From the NCBI RefSeq assembly GCF_024753565.1, contig NZ_JANTPT010000001.1:1691336-1755335 (forward strand): a stretch of DNA of 64,000 bases. The letters run 5' to 3'. Every line of letters begins with the position of its first letter. The first letter of the stretch is position 1. The position numbers were made by a program, and so were the translations under genes. Source of the DNA: Mechercharimyces sp. CAU 1602. Its GTDB lineage: Bacteria > Bacillota > Bacilli > Thermoactinomycetales > JANTPT01. Under the pieces are notes generated by a model, which ran no database searches, was not told the DNA's origin, and saw only the letters and a list, made by a program, of their open reading frames with translations. Positions 17,939-26,374 of this stretch are shown here, piece by piece.

Positions 17939-17982
17939 CCCCATATAAAAATCCCCAACTCACTGGGGATTTTTATATGGGG
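17939..17982. terminator. bidirectional terminator
   Basis: A perfect 18-bp stem (arms 17939-17956 and 17965-17982) with an 8-base loop, followed on the plus strand by ATTATTTTC. Confidence 0.75.
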
Positions 17983-17983
17983 A

Positions 17984-18079
17984 TTATTTTCTCATCAGAG
18001 ATCTAAATAAAAGAACCACCATAAGAAGGCATAAAATAAATGTACCAACTATTAGTATTTGAAATATTGTTGTTCCCAT
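17984..18079 (-). CDS. 31-residue single-helix membrane peptide
   Basis: The ATG is preceded by GGAGG at seven bases. The product is one hydrophobic helix (about residues 5-25) with a basic tail FRSLMRK. The strong ribosome site and toxin-rich setting make a small toxin or regulatory peptide possible, but this is unproven. Confidence 0.5.
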   Translation of the reverse strand: MGTTIFQILIVGTFILCLLMVVLLFRSLMRK

Positions 18080-18125
18080 TACAAGGCCTCCATTTTACCA
18101 ATTATCTGTTGCCCAAGCTTTATTA

Positions 18126-18440
18126 TTACCTACGTAGAGCCTCAGGTAAAACAGCCTTATAGTTCCCCGAAGCCACTCCTACGAATCTTAAGTATGCATA
18201 TGCATCATCATCACTAGAGGATGTTTCTTTTTTTCGTACTAGTTTAAGATCTATATTGCTATATGAACCCATGCCATAAACGTCCCACTCATGTACTTTG
18301 CTAATGTAATCATATCCACCTTGAATTCTTGATGGTTTCCTTCTTTTTCTCAGTGAGTTCACCAGTAAGAGCAGATACCTTAGAAAAACTTACTTTCTCG
18401 GCTTTAGCAGCTAAGGCATTTCCTGCTGTCCCCATTGACG
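18126..18440 (-). pseudogene. frameshifted small secreted-protein gene
   Basis: The 5' part reads GTAGNALAAKAEKVSFSK, like the end of a signal peptide. A frame change near 18360 leads to QGGYDYISKVHEWDVYG and SSSDDDAYAYLRFVG. The start and hydrophobic core of the signal are missing. Confidence 0.45.
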
Positions 18441-18489
18441 AGACATAATATATTTTTATAATTTAGTGAATGATTTACTAAATTTAATA

Positions 18490-18650
18490 AAACCCCGCTC
18501 CTCCTACTCAAGTGAAACTTGAGCATCAGCGGAGAAACAGGGATATATTCTTCATCAATATATAGCGTCCTAATTACCCACTTAGCGGCATACGATCACA
18601 CTACCATCATATCACGGTTTTCACAGTAATAGCGGTCAAATAGTCGCTAC
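18490..18650 (+). repeat. intergenic repeat copy D
   Basis: Full-length copy: hairpin head with CCCCGCT, CTCAAGTGAAACTTGAG and AGCGGAG. Then CATCAATATATAG, GCGGCATACGATCACACTACCAT and the end TAGCGGTCAAAT. Confidence 0.8.
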
Positions 18651-18782
18651 AGATCATGTTAGATTTCTCATACTTCCATATGCAAAAAGCAATTACCACA
18701 CCTACAGATCAACTTACTGTGTACCCAATCAAGAGGGATCAGAGCATTCCCTTCGCGCCAACGTTCTACGACTGCACTTTGA

Positions 18783-19286
18783 TATCTATCGTCTACAATA
18801 TCAGCATGTTCTATTGTAATAGAAAAAACAGACCAGGATAAAGTTCATGAATTCTCTATTTTTGAGGATCATGAGATCAAAAGTAACTATTTAATTGATG
18901 AATCCGGTGAATTAGTAGACATAAAAATAAGAAACGAAGATTTGTTGAGACAACAACATAGTTCTATCAAATCGTTAGATACACAAGAAAAGACTTCTCA
19001 AATGAAAGGCATAGTAAAAGAACAACCTCAAAAAACTTCTCAAAAAGCACCTCAAAAAGGACCTTGCTCAGCAAAGGCTAAAGCTTGCTTTAATGATTGT
19101 GTAAACGACACTAACCTACCAGGTTGGATTTCCACAGGCGTTCTCATGGGATGTAGTCTATCTTGTAGAGCTACATGGCAGGTATGTGCTGCATGCGTAA
19201 CTTTTTCTGCGGGTATATGGGGTGGAATGGCATTAGCCTGCGTTAAAAAGTGTCCTAATCCCGATACCTGCAAACCCTGCTGTTAA
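18783..19286 (+). CDS. Cys-rich bacteriocin-like precursor (5' end unclear)
   Basis: The frame is open from 18783 to a TAA at 19286. The C-terminal 75 residues hold 12 cysteines with Gly, Ala and hydrophobic stretches (GCSLSC, WQVCAACVTF, ALACVKKC) and end KPCC. This style resembles halocin-C8-like bacteriocins of Bacillota. Ahead of it is a 90-residue acidic-to-basic leader with a Lys/Gln/Pro linker (KEQPQKTSQKAPQKGP). No signal peptide or ATG is in frame; only TTG codons at 18939 and 18942 without a ribosome site could start it. The 5' end is therefore probably lost, perhaps at the junction with repeat D. Confidence 0.55.
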   Translation, partial: YLSSTISACSIVIEKTDQDKVHEFSIFEDHEIKSNYLIDESGELVDIKIRNEDLLRQQHSSIKSLDTQEKTSQMKGIVKEQPQKTSQKAPQKGPCSAKAKACFNDCVNDTNLPGWISTGVLMGCSLSCRATWQVCAACVTFSAGIWGGMALACVKKCPNPDTCKPCC

Positions 19287-19320
19287 GGATAACAAGGCGA
19301 CCACATTGGTCGCCTTTGTT

Positions 19321-19614
19321 TCATTTTAATACATAAAAAATATATGTACCGATAAGGAAAACAAAAAATGAAGCGAATATTACAGTTGCTATTTTCGCAT
19401 ACATTGTTGATATTCTTGCTATATGGTTGAGACAAATTATATAAAGCATCGTTGCCGCAAGAGCAACTAAATCTAAATAGTCGCCAAATTGTCGTCCCAA
19501 TAAGAGAGCCCGATTTAAAATGGCTAGGATTACTATCCAATAAACTACCCAATACGAGTACCATAACCATTTTTTCGGGGGTATATGATCCCTTTTTCCT
19601 TTCTTTCTTCCCAT
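19321..19614 (-). CDS. three-helix membrane protein
   Basis: 97 residues with a basic N-terminus and three hydrophobic helices (about 18-38, 46-66 and 75-96). It is convergent with the Cys-rich gene and lies between repeats D and E, so it belongs to the same cassette. It might be a membrane immunity protein, though opposite orientation would be unusual. The ribosome site is weak. Confidence 0.5.
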   Translation of the reverse strand: MGRKKGKRDHIPPKKWLWYSYWVVYWIVILAILNRALLLGRQFGDYLDLVALAATMLYIICLNHIARISTMYAKIATVIFASFFVFLIGTYIFYVLK

Positions 19615-19688
19615 TTTGCAACACCACTTTCTTTCATTCTAGTATATCGTTTTTATTCTACGTGGTGTTACAACTTCACTATATCATG

Positions 19689-19812
19689 TCAAATCAATGG
19701 AGAAACAGAGTTGTGTCCTTCATCAATATATAGCCTCCCAATCACGACTAACGGCATATGATCACACTACCATAATTAGCACGGTTTTCTCGACAATAGC
19801 GATCAAATTTCG
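19689..19812 (+). repeat. intergenic repeat copy E
   Basis: Lacks the left half of the hairpin head. From AGAAACAGAGTTGTGTCC to GCGATCAAAT it is almost identical to copy H. Confidence 0.8.
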
Positions 19813-19849
19813 CAAATCATGTGTCAGATAAGGTATGTAAGAATAATAA

Positions 19850-19945
19850 AGAGGTACGGACGAGATTTACACTGGAATTGAGTTGTAGACGGCGTTTTTC
19901 TTTTGCATAAGAAAACGACTCCACTTTCGGAGTCGTTTCTAAATA
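19850..19945 (+). repeat. copy of the integrase tail-terminator block
   Basis: GGAATTGAGTTGTAGACGGC and the hairpin AAACGACTCC-GGAGTCGTTT (19913-19938) match the 3' end and terminator of the tyrosine recombinase at 42480-43092. A third, eroded copy is at 44603-44714. Each copy ends next to a minus-strand SMI1 gene. Confidence 0.65.
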
Positions 19946-19992
19946 ACGTTCGACCATTTTAAAATGGAGTTTAATTTTCGGCAATACTTCTC

Positions 19993-20475
19993 TTAAATAC
20001 TATCTAATTCATCTTCATCCACAGCATGTTCTGTAAATAGGTGGATGAATTCTGTGAATGTATCAGAAATCCAATTGGACTTTTTAATTCTGCCGCCATC
20101 AAATATTTCTTCCATAAAATTAGCTCGGTGAATATAGATTATCCCCGATGGTTCCTTTCCTATTGAGCCATAAAAGCAGTATTGTTCCAAGGCAGAATCT
20201 TGAGCAAAAGGAACCATCATCACTCCCTTATCACGAATTATTTCATCATCTTCTTCAAGAATTTCCTCTACCATATTTTCTATTTGCGATGGGAATAGGA
20301 TATTTACGAGCTCATAAAATTCACCATTTAACTTGATATGGGTGCTTTCTTCAAGACCCACATATTTCAAATACCACTCCAAAAAATCTTTCGGAAACTT
20401 TAATCCTGCTTTTTTTTCAATTAGCAACAGTTCTTCAACAGAAACAGGCTTCTCCCGTTCAATCCATTTAATCAT
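19993..20475 (-). CDS. SMI1/KNR4 family immunity protein
   Basis: 160 residues with the SMI1/KNR4 pattern: LKFPKDFLEWYLKYVG near residue 30, VPFAQDSALEQYCF near 95 and a C-terminal DTFTEFIHLF. This superfamily supplies immunity to nuclease and other polymorphic toxins by binding them in the cytoplasm. The ATG follows AGGAGGG at seven bases and overlaps the end of the WHH-type toxin fragment by eight bases, so the two are a coupled toxin-immunity pair. Confidence 0.85.
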   Translation of the reverse strand: MIKWIEREKPVSVEELLLIEKKAGLKFPKDFLEWYLKYVGLEESTHIKLNGEFYELVNILFPSQIENMVEEILEEDDEIIRDKGVMMVPFAQDSALEQYCFYGSIGKEPSGIIYIHRANFMEEIFDGGRIKKSNWISDTFTEFIHLFTEHAVDEDELDSI

Positions 20476-20936
20476 TTTTTGTCCCTCCTAGCCTTTGTTG
20501 GCCCCAATACTTGTGACCACCTGTGTGACGAAACGAATCATTTAGGTCGTAAGGAACTAAAATCAGTTTACCCGTTTCTTTATCATAATGCCAAGTTAGA
20601 TTCTCCTCCATTATTCTATTACCACCCGGTCCAATTGGCCCTTTATTTTTTCTAATTGATTCCTTCTGTGCATCCGTAAAGCCAAAATCTGATTCCCATT
20701 CAGGATATAGGATTTCCTAACGCATCCTTTACAGCATATGGAGTAAAATCAGGAAGAGCATCTCCATTATACCCAACCGTATAAGTATTCCCAGCAGAAG
20801 TTGTCCGCGTCTCAATTGTATTTGCTTTATCCCCATACCGAATCTTAAATTCTCTTCCATCACTAGTTTCAGCTATAAGTTTACCATTTTCAATTCGACT
20901 AGTTTCAAATGAAAAATCAGGATCCCCACTCCGCAA
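20468..20936 (-). pseudogene. frameshifted orphan toxin C-terminus, HNH/WHH superfamily
   Basis: The 5' part reads DPDFSFETSRIENGKLIAET and RTTSAGNTYTVGYNGDALPD, typical pre-toxin sequence. After a frame change near 20705 it reads YPEWESDFGFTDAQKES, NLTWHYDKETGKLILVPYD, HTGGHKYWG and stop. The WHY and HTGGHxxWG motifs are those of HNH-superfamily DNase toxins. There is no delivery domain and no start. The immunity gene follows directly. Confidence 0.65.
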
Positions 20937-21083
20937 ACAAAGCAAGTTTGTGCCGCTTTAATGACTCTATCTGAGAAGCGCGACTCTCGGACTCTTCCTC
21001 TCGAAAAAGGGAAAATCCATGATGTCTTCTTTCACGAGTAAATGAGAGCGAATGTCCAAAAGCTTTTTTCCTCTCATCATGGA

Positions 21084-21815
21084 CTAGAGAATCATGATCC
21101 AATCTGACACTGGCTCCACTACCTTTTCACTTGGAAGAAGCGGAAGTTGGTCTCGCACACGGTTAAGAGTACGGTAGTCAAGCAAGATCGCCAGTACGAT
21201 GAGTAAGACAAAAAACCACTTAAGTAAGTATCCGTAGAAAGATAACGCATAGAAAAAAGAAGCCATAGCGGGCATTCCAAAACTATGAGCATTCCATGCC
21301 CCATGATCGAAAGTCGCCCACACAAAAAAGAAGAGTGGGATCAGATACGCTTTTTTCCCCATCGGTTACGAAAATGTAGAGCCATTCCTATTCCTAATGA
21401 GATAAACCCAGTCCATACCCCATGACCAGGGGACATCGCTACTCCATCTGAAAAATAACCAGGGAAAAGGGTGAAAACCTCCCAATTTTGTACATTATCA
21501 GAGAATAAACTTGCAAAAAGACTCCATAAGCTTCCCTCTTGATCTGTTGTTACCCAACGGCGTAATACTTCTTCCGAAAAATCAAATCCAACCCCTACTG
21601 AAGCACCCCCCAACATATAGTCGGTAAGGCTAAAGCTCTTCGTTCTGTTCGTAAACAGAAATAGTAATAGAAAAGGTATTAGCTTAAAAGATTCTTCCAT
21701 TATCGGACCAACGATTTCGACACTCCATCTCGCACCGACGGTGACTGAACCCTCTGCAAATAACCCATGAAACAAATAAACCGCAATCGCCGAAAGCGGG
21801 GCAATCACCCAGGCT
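21084..21815 (-). pseudogene. PrsW-like intramembrane protease, truncated and frameshifted
   Basis: Nearly identical to the intact gene at 43514-44464, but broken twice. The first 100 or so residues are replaced at 21815 by sequence from the end of an SMI1 gene (compare 29652 onwards). One C is also missing in a C run near 21357, shifting frame after HFRNRWGKK. The conserved EEs and GHGVWTGF motifs are still readable. It keeps the original C-terminus, which the intact copy has lost. Confidence 0.8.
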
Positions 21816-21980
21816 CACTTTATGTATTTGCTGATGATGAATGATAATACGAGAAGTAAAAAGCCGGTGCAAGCCTTGCCCGGTTTTTTATAATACCCAT
21901 CCTCTTTTATGTAAGTATGAGGGTGGAATGCCTTCATATTAATGGAATTCCTTTGTGGGGATAAGAGTAAAAAATAGGGT
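21816..21980. repeat. duplicated SMI1 3' end, terminator and downstream block
   Basis: This stretch, with AAAAAGCCGG-CCGGTTTTTT and ATGAGGGTGGAATG, is a near copy of 29652-29820. It marks a recombination junction that cut the PrsW gene. Confidence 0.75.
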
Positions 21981-22032
21981 CATAGAATGATAAAATGAGA
22001 TCTATCAAAGACCCAGTTATCGAATAGGAAAA

Positions 22033-22458
22033 TGAAATGGTTCAGCAGGTTATCTAATATGTAAACGAAAAAGCGGATGATATATATATTGCTTCCATGA
22101 AGAGGGTTGGGCTTTTTTTGATGTATTCTACAAAGTACAAGGGAAAATTGTCCATAAACATCAAATGAATAAACTACCTGAGATTAATTTCAAATATGAT
22201 GTATCATCTGAACGACAGGATGCAGTTCTAGATGTAGGGATAAATGATTTGAAAAAGATTAAAAAGAAATGTGAGGAATTCGGGCGTGATATGCCCACAG
22301 AAATGAAATTGTACTACAATGTAAGTGGTAAAAAATTACAAGTAAAGTATGGGTATGATTTAGTAGTGACCCATGATGATGAACTAGTTCCGGCAGATCT
22401 TTTTTATCCTGGCTTGAGGAAGTAAGTAAGAGGAATACTGATGAAATCAAATAATTCA
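22033..22458 (+). pseudogene. frameshifted YezG-like immunity gene
   Basis: Only the second half is open (INFKYDVSSERQDAVLDVGI, then KKCEEFGRDMP and KYGYDLVVTHDDELVP). The first half is broken by stops and frame changes, although YIYCFHEEGW-like sequence can still be recognised. Paralogue of the intact gene at 17221. Confidence 0.7.
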
Positions 22459-22496
22459 ACAGCCAAACAGCACACCCTATTCGTGTGCTGTTTTTC

Positions 22497-22682
22497 TTAC
22501 ATCACTACCTCTTCACGCTCAAGAATTTTTTTCCACCGCTTTCCATAGCCCCGCTTTAATGACGACCCCCGTTCTTGATCGTACCGCCTGTTTGTATCCC
22601 ACCCGTGCTTTTCGCAATACCGCTCCCGACTTAATTCATGACAGCCTGGGTGGTTACAAGGACTGGATGGTTTCTTTGGCAT
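22497..22682 (-). CDS. N-terminal fragment of a phage-type HNH endonuclease
   Basis: 61 residues. PCNHPGCHELSRERYCEKH is the zinc-knuckle start of phage HNH endonucleases, followed by YDQERGSSLKRGYGKRWKK. The catalytic HNH part is missing, so it should be inactive. The ATG has GAGG upstream and overlaps the preceding gene in another frame. Confidence 0.6.
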   Translation of the reverse strand: MPKKPSSPCNHPGCHELSRERYCEKHGWDTNRRYDQERGSSLKRGYGKRWKKILEREEVVM

Positions 22683-23005
22683 CTTCTTTCCTCACTCCCC
22701 TGACACTGCGCCCAAAGCCCCTCAATCTCTTCTCTCTTGTCCCATATCAATGACTCCCGCCCGCCGATTGTCATCTCCCTACGTATCAATACCTCATTCA
22801 TATCGTACTTGTATCTGAACATCATCGGCACGTTCGTATGCAAGTCTCTACAGTACATATCCACAATGATCATACCATCTCGCTTGTATAAGTTGATCTC
22901 ATCATAGTTCTCCAGCGTAATGTTATCTGCTAGGAAAAACGGAGGCACACCTTTGTCCACAAGTAACCGTGCGATTTTCTTTTTGATCGCTTCCGTGGAT
23001 TCCAT
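22631..23005 (-). CDS. hypothetical protein, second of two paralogues
   Basis: 124 residues. The first 100 are colinear with the 101-residue protein at 15082-15387 (MESTEAIKKKIARLL, TIGGRESLIWDKREEIE). The extra tail overlaps the HNH fragment in another frame and is probably read-through after a lost stop. The ATG at 23005 follows AAAGGAG at eight bases. It lies downstream of two tiny peptide genes and a terminator, the same order as at 15 kb. Function unknown. Confidence 0.6.
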   Translation of the reverse strand: MESTEAIKKKIARLLVDKGVPPFFLADNITLENYDEINLYKRDGMIIVDMYCRDLHTNVPMMFRYKYDMNEVLIRREMTIGGRESLIWDKREEIEGLWAQCQGSEERRCQRNHPVLVTTQAVMN

Positions 23006-23027
23006 CGAATCGCTCCTTTTCATGGCA

Positions 23028-23056
23028 AAACAAAAACACCCTCGCCATGAGAGTGC
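23028..23056 (-). terminator. terminator after the small-peptide genes
   Basis: On the minus strand AGCACTCTC-ATGG-CGAGGGTGTT is followed by TTTGTTTTG. It is homologous to the hairpin at 15412-15440. Confidence 0.7.
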
Positions 23057-23104
23057 TTCGCTGTTTCGTTATTGTATTGGTGAGCCGCTAGGTCTCTCTT
23101 GATA

Positions 23105-23215
23105 TTAAACTGGAGATCCACCAACCGGATCAATATATCTAACTGGCGACCCACCCATCGGATCTTCAATAAATCTAACTGGGCTATTACCTGGCTCTTC
23201 ACTATACCATCTCAT
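23105..23215 (-). CDS. 36-residue peptide with internal repeats
   Basis: The ATG is preceded by AAGGGGTGG. The product starts MRWYSEEPGN and then repeats SPVRFIEDPMGG, SPVRYIDPVGG and SPV before a TAA. The frame continues after the stop into RPSGSPIQ, which matches the remnant at 15.45 kb. It is hydrophilic with no signal peptide. The repeats suggest a signalling or modified peptide, but no modifying enzyme is visible. Confidence 0.55.
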   Translation of the reverse strand: MRWYSEEPGNSPVRFIEDPMGGSPVRYIDPVGGSPV

Positions 23216-23236
23216 AATGCCACCCCTTTGTATGTA

Positions 23237-23335
23237 TTACCCGCTTACTGGATCTACCTTCTCCTCAACTAACCCCACATCAATAGGCTCCAGTGGATAT
23301 CCTCCCCACTGTTCAAAATAGGAACGCACAATCAT
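23237..23335 (-). CDS. 32-residue peptide
   Basis: The ATG is preceded by AGGAGGTG at six bases. The product starts MIVRSYFEQWGGYPLEPI and ends VDPVSG, echoing the DPVGG motif of the peptide gene that follows 21 bp later. It probably shares its transcript. Confidence 0.55.
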   Translation of the reverse strand: MIVRSYFEQWGGYPLEPIDVGLVEEKVDPVSG

Positions 23336-23399
23336 GGAATGCACCTCCTACTCAATAATCTACCTCTATTATATCTAAATTAAGTAATTTGAGCAAAAA

Positions 23400-23525
23400 T
23401 TAAGCCTTATCCCCCCTGATCACTTAGATTCGATAATAACGAGGCTCTCCAATTTCCCTCATTACCATAATATCAGCTCAACATACGATATAGCGGTCAG
23501 AAACCGGTCAAAAAGCGGTCATATC
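23400..23525 (+). repeat. intergenic repeat copy F
   Basis: Diverged copy. The head is eroded; the tail contains CCTCATTACCATAATATCAG, ATAGCGGTCAGAAACCGG and AAAAGCGGTCA. Confidence 0.6.
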
Positions 23526-23543
23526 CGTGCACTGATGTAGATA

Positions 23544-23990
23544 TTACTTTTCTTTAACTTTAGATAGGTGCTGATTCAAAAAATCATCGAATCCATTACA
23601 TACCTTCTCTGCTGCCTCTGGTGTCTCGGAGATAAGGTAGTCCGTATCAAAATAAATAATTCTTGTAGTCTTATTCCTATAGTCGAAACAAAAGTGACAA
23701 TTACTTCTGTCAAATGCAAAAGGAATAATATAAAAAAACTCTTCATCTTCATCAACAGATTCATTATATTGAAAGATTATTTCATCTGGTGTCATCACTT
23801 CTACAAAAATTCTTCTACTCCCGCTCTCTGTTAGAATTTCTAGCCCCTCATCTGAAACACTTGCTCCCTGGTATTTAGCGACCCAATCGAAAAAGCTTGG
23901 GGGTAGCGATACAGGAAGCTCCAACAACTTTTCCCTGACTTCATCTTCCGTTAGTTCTCGATTCTTTTTTTCCAGATCATGGACTTTCAT
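23544..23990 (-). CDS. SMI1/KNR4 family immunity protein
   Basis: 148 residues with LPPSFFDWVAKYQG near residue 30, IPFAFDRSNCHFCFDYRN near 90 and a C-terminal GFDDFLNQHL. The GGAGG site directly abuts the ATG at 23990, which is an unusually short spacing. The gene follows by six bases a toxin tail ending HMTGGHAIWG, so it is another immunity half of a broken cassette, lying between repeats F and G. Confidence 0.8.
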   Translation of the reverse strand: MKVHDLEKKNRELTEDEVREKLLELPVSLPPSFFDWVAKYQGASVSDEGLEILTESGSRRIFVEVMTPDEIIFQYNESVDEDEEFFYIIPFAFDRSNCHFCFDYRNKTTRIIYFDTDYLISETPEAAEKVCNGFDDFLNQHLSKVKEK

Positions 23991-23996
23991 CCTCCT

Positions 23997-24058
23997 CTAA
24001 TCGTCTTGTACACCCCAAATCGCATGTCCACCCGTCATATGGGGTTGTATACAACGAC
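23997..24058 (-). pseudogene. 3' scrap of a WHH-type toxin gene
   Basis: The frame reads IQPHMTGGHAIWGVQDD and stop, matching the terminal HTGGHxxWG of the other orphan toxin C-termini in element 1. Confidence 0.6.
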
Positions 24059-24099
24059 AGCTAATACAATAGGGCTTCGAAGGGCTCTTCTTACTATAG

Positions 24100-24136
24100 A
24101 AAAGCGATCCTACTCAAAAGTGAGCGGATCGCTTTT
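24100..24136. terminator. hairpin terminator
   Basis: AAAAGCGATCC (24100-24110) pairs with GGATCGCTTTT (24126-24136). Confidence 0.6.
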
Positions 24137-24211
24137 ATCTTCCTTTAAAATAAACAAAAGCCAATAATCATTCCTATCGTAAGAGCTATAGATCATACTA
24201 CAAAAATTAAA

Positions 24212-24380
24212 CCCCGTTTCCCCTGACCAAGTGGCACTTGAGTCAACGGAGAAACGGGTTTTTGCCTAGTCATCAATATATAGCTATAGCGTACCAGTCA
24301 CTTGACTGAGCGGTACACGATCACATTACCATAATAGCACGGCTTTCACGGTAATAGCGGCCAAAAAGCGGTCAATACAT
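24212..24380 (+). repeat. intergenic repeat copy G
   Basis: Full-length copy with the best hairpin head: AAACCCCGTTTC ... CAAGTGGCACTTG ... GAAACGGGTTT. The tail contains CACGATCACATTACCATAAT and ends AAAAAGCGGTCAAT. Confidence 0.85.
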
Positions 24381-24609
24381 GGATATTTCACAATATATGT
24401 TTTTATATGAATAAACTTTATAATTGACAGATATAAACAAGCGAATATATAATCATTCTTGCGCAAGTATGCGGTTATCTTTTTTGATGAAGGAAAATGA
24501 AGAGATAACTCGTGGATTTGCGATGCGCATCAAAAAACTGAATACACAAAAAGGTGCATATACATTTCGCTTAGAATGTACATATATGCCGAAAGAAAGA
24601 GGACGATTT

Positions 24610-25758
24610 ATGAAAAAGATATTAGCAACATTCTTAGTATTAGCAATTCTCTCCACCTCATTCTCACCTTCGGTTGGCTACAGCGAACCTGTAATTGGTT
24701 TTAGTGGACCGAACATTCATCCCCCAGCAGATGATGAAAAGCCAGGCGACAATACCAGTGACGAACCCACAGAAGAAACCGAAGAGGAGCTTGAAGATTT
24801 ACTTGATGAGTACGAGTCTTTTGATGGTCTTGAGTTCGTCTCAGAAGATGATGAAATCACTCTTCCTGAAGAATTACCCTCAGATGAAGAACTCGAAGAA
24901 TTAATTATACTGCAAGAATCAATGGAAGAAATCGAGAAAGAAACGGAAATGCTTGAAAAGTACATTGTTGAAAATGAAAACGACCCAACCAACTTTTACT
25001 TCGATACAGAGAAGGCTAAACAAGATGGCGTTCTTTCTAATGTACTAGAACAAGGAAAGATCTTCAATGAATTTGCTGAAGACAGTACATTCACAAATCA
25101 GGATAAAGAATTGGCACCTTCTATTAATAAGGCTCCTGGAATATACGGAAATTGGTGCGGTCCTAAACACGGAGGAAAAAAGAAGAACAGCCCTAAACCA
25201 ATTGACACCTTAGATTCTCTATGCATGAACCACGACCTAGAGTACGCAAAATGGGGTTATTTCAATTGTACAGCGGATAGAAATTTGCTTTGGGGTATTG
25301 TAAGGAAGTATCCTAAGATGAAGTCCAGAGAGAAAAAGATGGCCACTACTGTTTATTCTTACTTTAGGAAGCAAATGGCTGTTCGTGGATGTAAAAACAA
25401 TGATTTGCCCACCAGTAGTCCGGGATATGCAAAAAGGTTGAAGAGTAGTACCCTATCTGCAAATAAATCAGCAGGTACAGTTGGCTTCGCTACTGCCTAC
25501 CTAGGTAAAATCAGGACCGCACTTTATGCATACAACTCAAAACACAAAACGTCCTCAGTTACAGTATACTTACAAAGAAAAAATAATGGTAAATGGAAAA
25601 CAGTAGGACATACCAAAGTGACCACAAATGGTAAATATAAATACGTTACATTCACCAAAGAATACAAGGGATCATTACACCCAGGGGTAGCATATCGATT
25701 ATTGGTGAAAAACAACAACTCATACAGCGTAAAGGTCGACGCTATTATATCGAATTAA
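24610..25758 (+). CDS. secreted phospholipase-A2-like protein
   Basis: 382 residues. The first 24 form a signal peptide. Residues 35-130 are extremely Glu/Asp-rich. A phospholipase A2 fold begins near 175, with GNWCGPKHGG (calcium loop) and DSLCMNHDLEY (about 200-210), which carries the catalytic His-Asp pair. It is the parvovirus/bacterial type. The last 100 residues form a basic beta domain (TVYLQRKNNGKWKTVGHTKV). It is likely an exported lipid-attacking effector. The ATG at 24610 follows AGAGGA; the longer frame from 24424 has no site. A small membrane protein gene follows 35 bp later. A broken copy of the middle and end lies at 29832-30340. Confidence 0.75.
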   Translation: MKKILATFLVLAILSTSFSPSVGYSEPVIGFSGPNIHPPADDEKPGDNTSDEPTEETEEELEDLLDEYESFDGLEFVSEDDEITLPEELPSDEELEELIILQESMEEIEKETEMLEKYIVENENDPTNFYFDTEKAKQDGVLSNVLEQGKIFNEFAEDSTFTNQDKELAPSINKAPGIYGNWCGPKHGGKKKNSPKPIDTLDSLCMNHDLEYAKWGYFNCTADRNLLWGIVRKYPKMKSREKKMATTVYSYFRKQMAVRGCKNNDLPTSSPGYAKRLKSSTLSANKSAGTVGFATAYLGKIRTALYAYNSKHKTSSVTVYLQRKNNGKWKTVGHTKVTTNGKYKYVTFTKEYKGSLHPGVAYRLLVKNNNSYSVKVDAIISN

Positions 25759-25792
25759 GGGGAGCCATTTGCTCTCAAACGAGAGGTGTATC

Positions 25793-26110
25793 ATGAGAGA
25801 TGTACAAGATAAAAAAGTGATAGGCAAGAATAGTTTATTTTCACTTCTTGCCATTGGCATTAGCATAATCCTGTACTTGCTAATGATGGTTATTCCGGCA
25901 CTTAATTATGGAGTTGATCAAGGTATCCCGCTTTGGATGTTTACTTGGGTAATAAATCCTATAGGCGTGATCTTCAGTCTCATCGGGATTTCAAAACAAG
26001 AGCGTTTTTCTGCTTTTGGGCTAATAGGGAACATCATTATGTCCTTCTCAATCTTCTTATACGTTCCGTTATTATATATATTAGGTGCAATTTTCGATTG
26101 GCAACCCTAA
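25793..26110 (+). CDS. three-helix membrane protein, possible immunity
   Basis: 105 residues with three hydrophobic helices (about 12-37, 45-65 and 72-100). The ATG at 25793 follows GAGAGGTG. It sits directly behind the phospholipase-like gene in the same direction, so immunity against that effector is plausible. No family recognised. Confidence 0.6.
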   Translation: MRDVQDKKVIGKNSLFSLLAIGISIILYLLMMVIPALNYGVDQGIPLWMFTWVINPIGVIFSLIGISKQERFSAFGLIGNIIMSFSIFLYVPLLYILGAIFDWQP

Positions 26111-26149
26111 CTCAACTTTTCAAAGGCTGTTCTCAAATGAGTAACAGCC

Positions 26150-26305
26150 TTTAAATTTACTGTCTAAATCCATTCCCAACATCTCCGCCATCTTCCACAT
26201 CGCCTCCTTCTTAATCCTCCTTATACGTACCTCACTCCACATCAACCTCGCCTGCATTTCCTTATCCTCCAATCGATTCTTCATATATCGCTCCCAGCAC
26301 GATCG
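26150..26305 (-). pseudogene. remnant of a phage gene (ArpU-like?)
   Basis: The frame reads YMKNRLEDKEMQARLMW and RIRRIKKEAMWKMAEMLGMD. Related scraps lie at 32270-32400 and 33870-34090. The pattern suits phage late-transcription regulators, but the name is a guess. Confidence 0.4.
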
Positions 26306-26374
26306 GCTGGTACAATATCCTTGTATATCAAATCGGTTGTAAGGAGGTGTACCAGTTGAATAAACGAAGATGAG

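Noticed and set aside
24424-24609. Upstream extension of the phospholipase-like protein.
   Set aside because: The signal peptide and AGAGGA site place the start at 24610.
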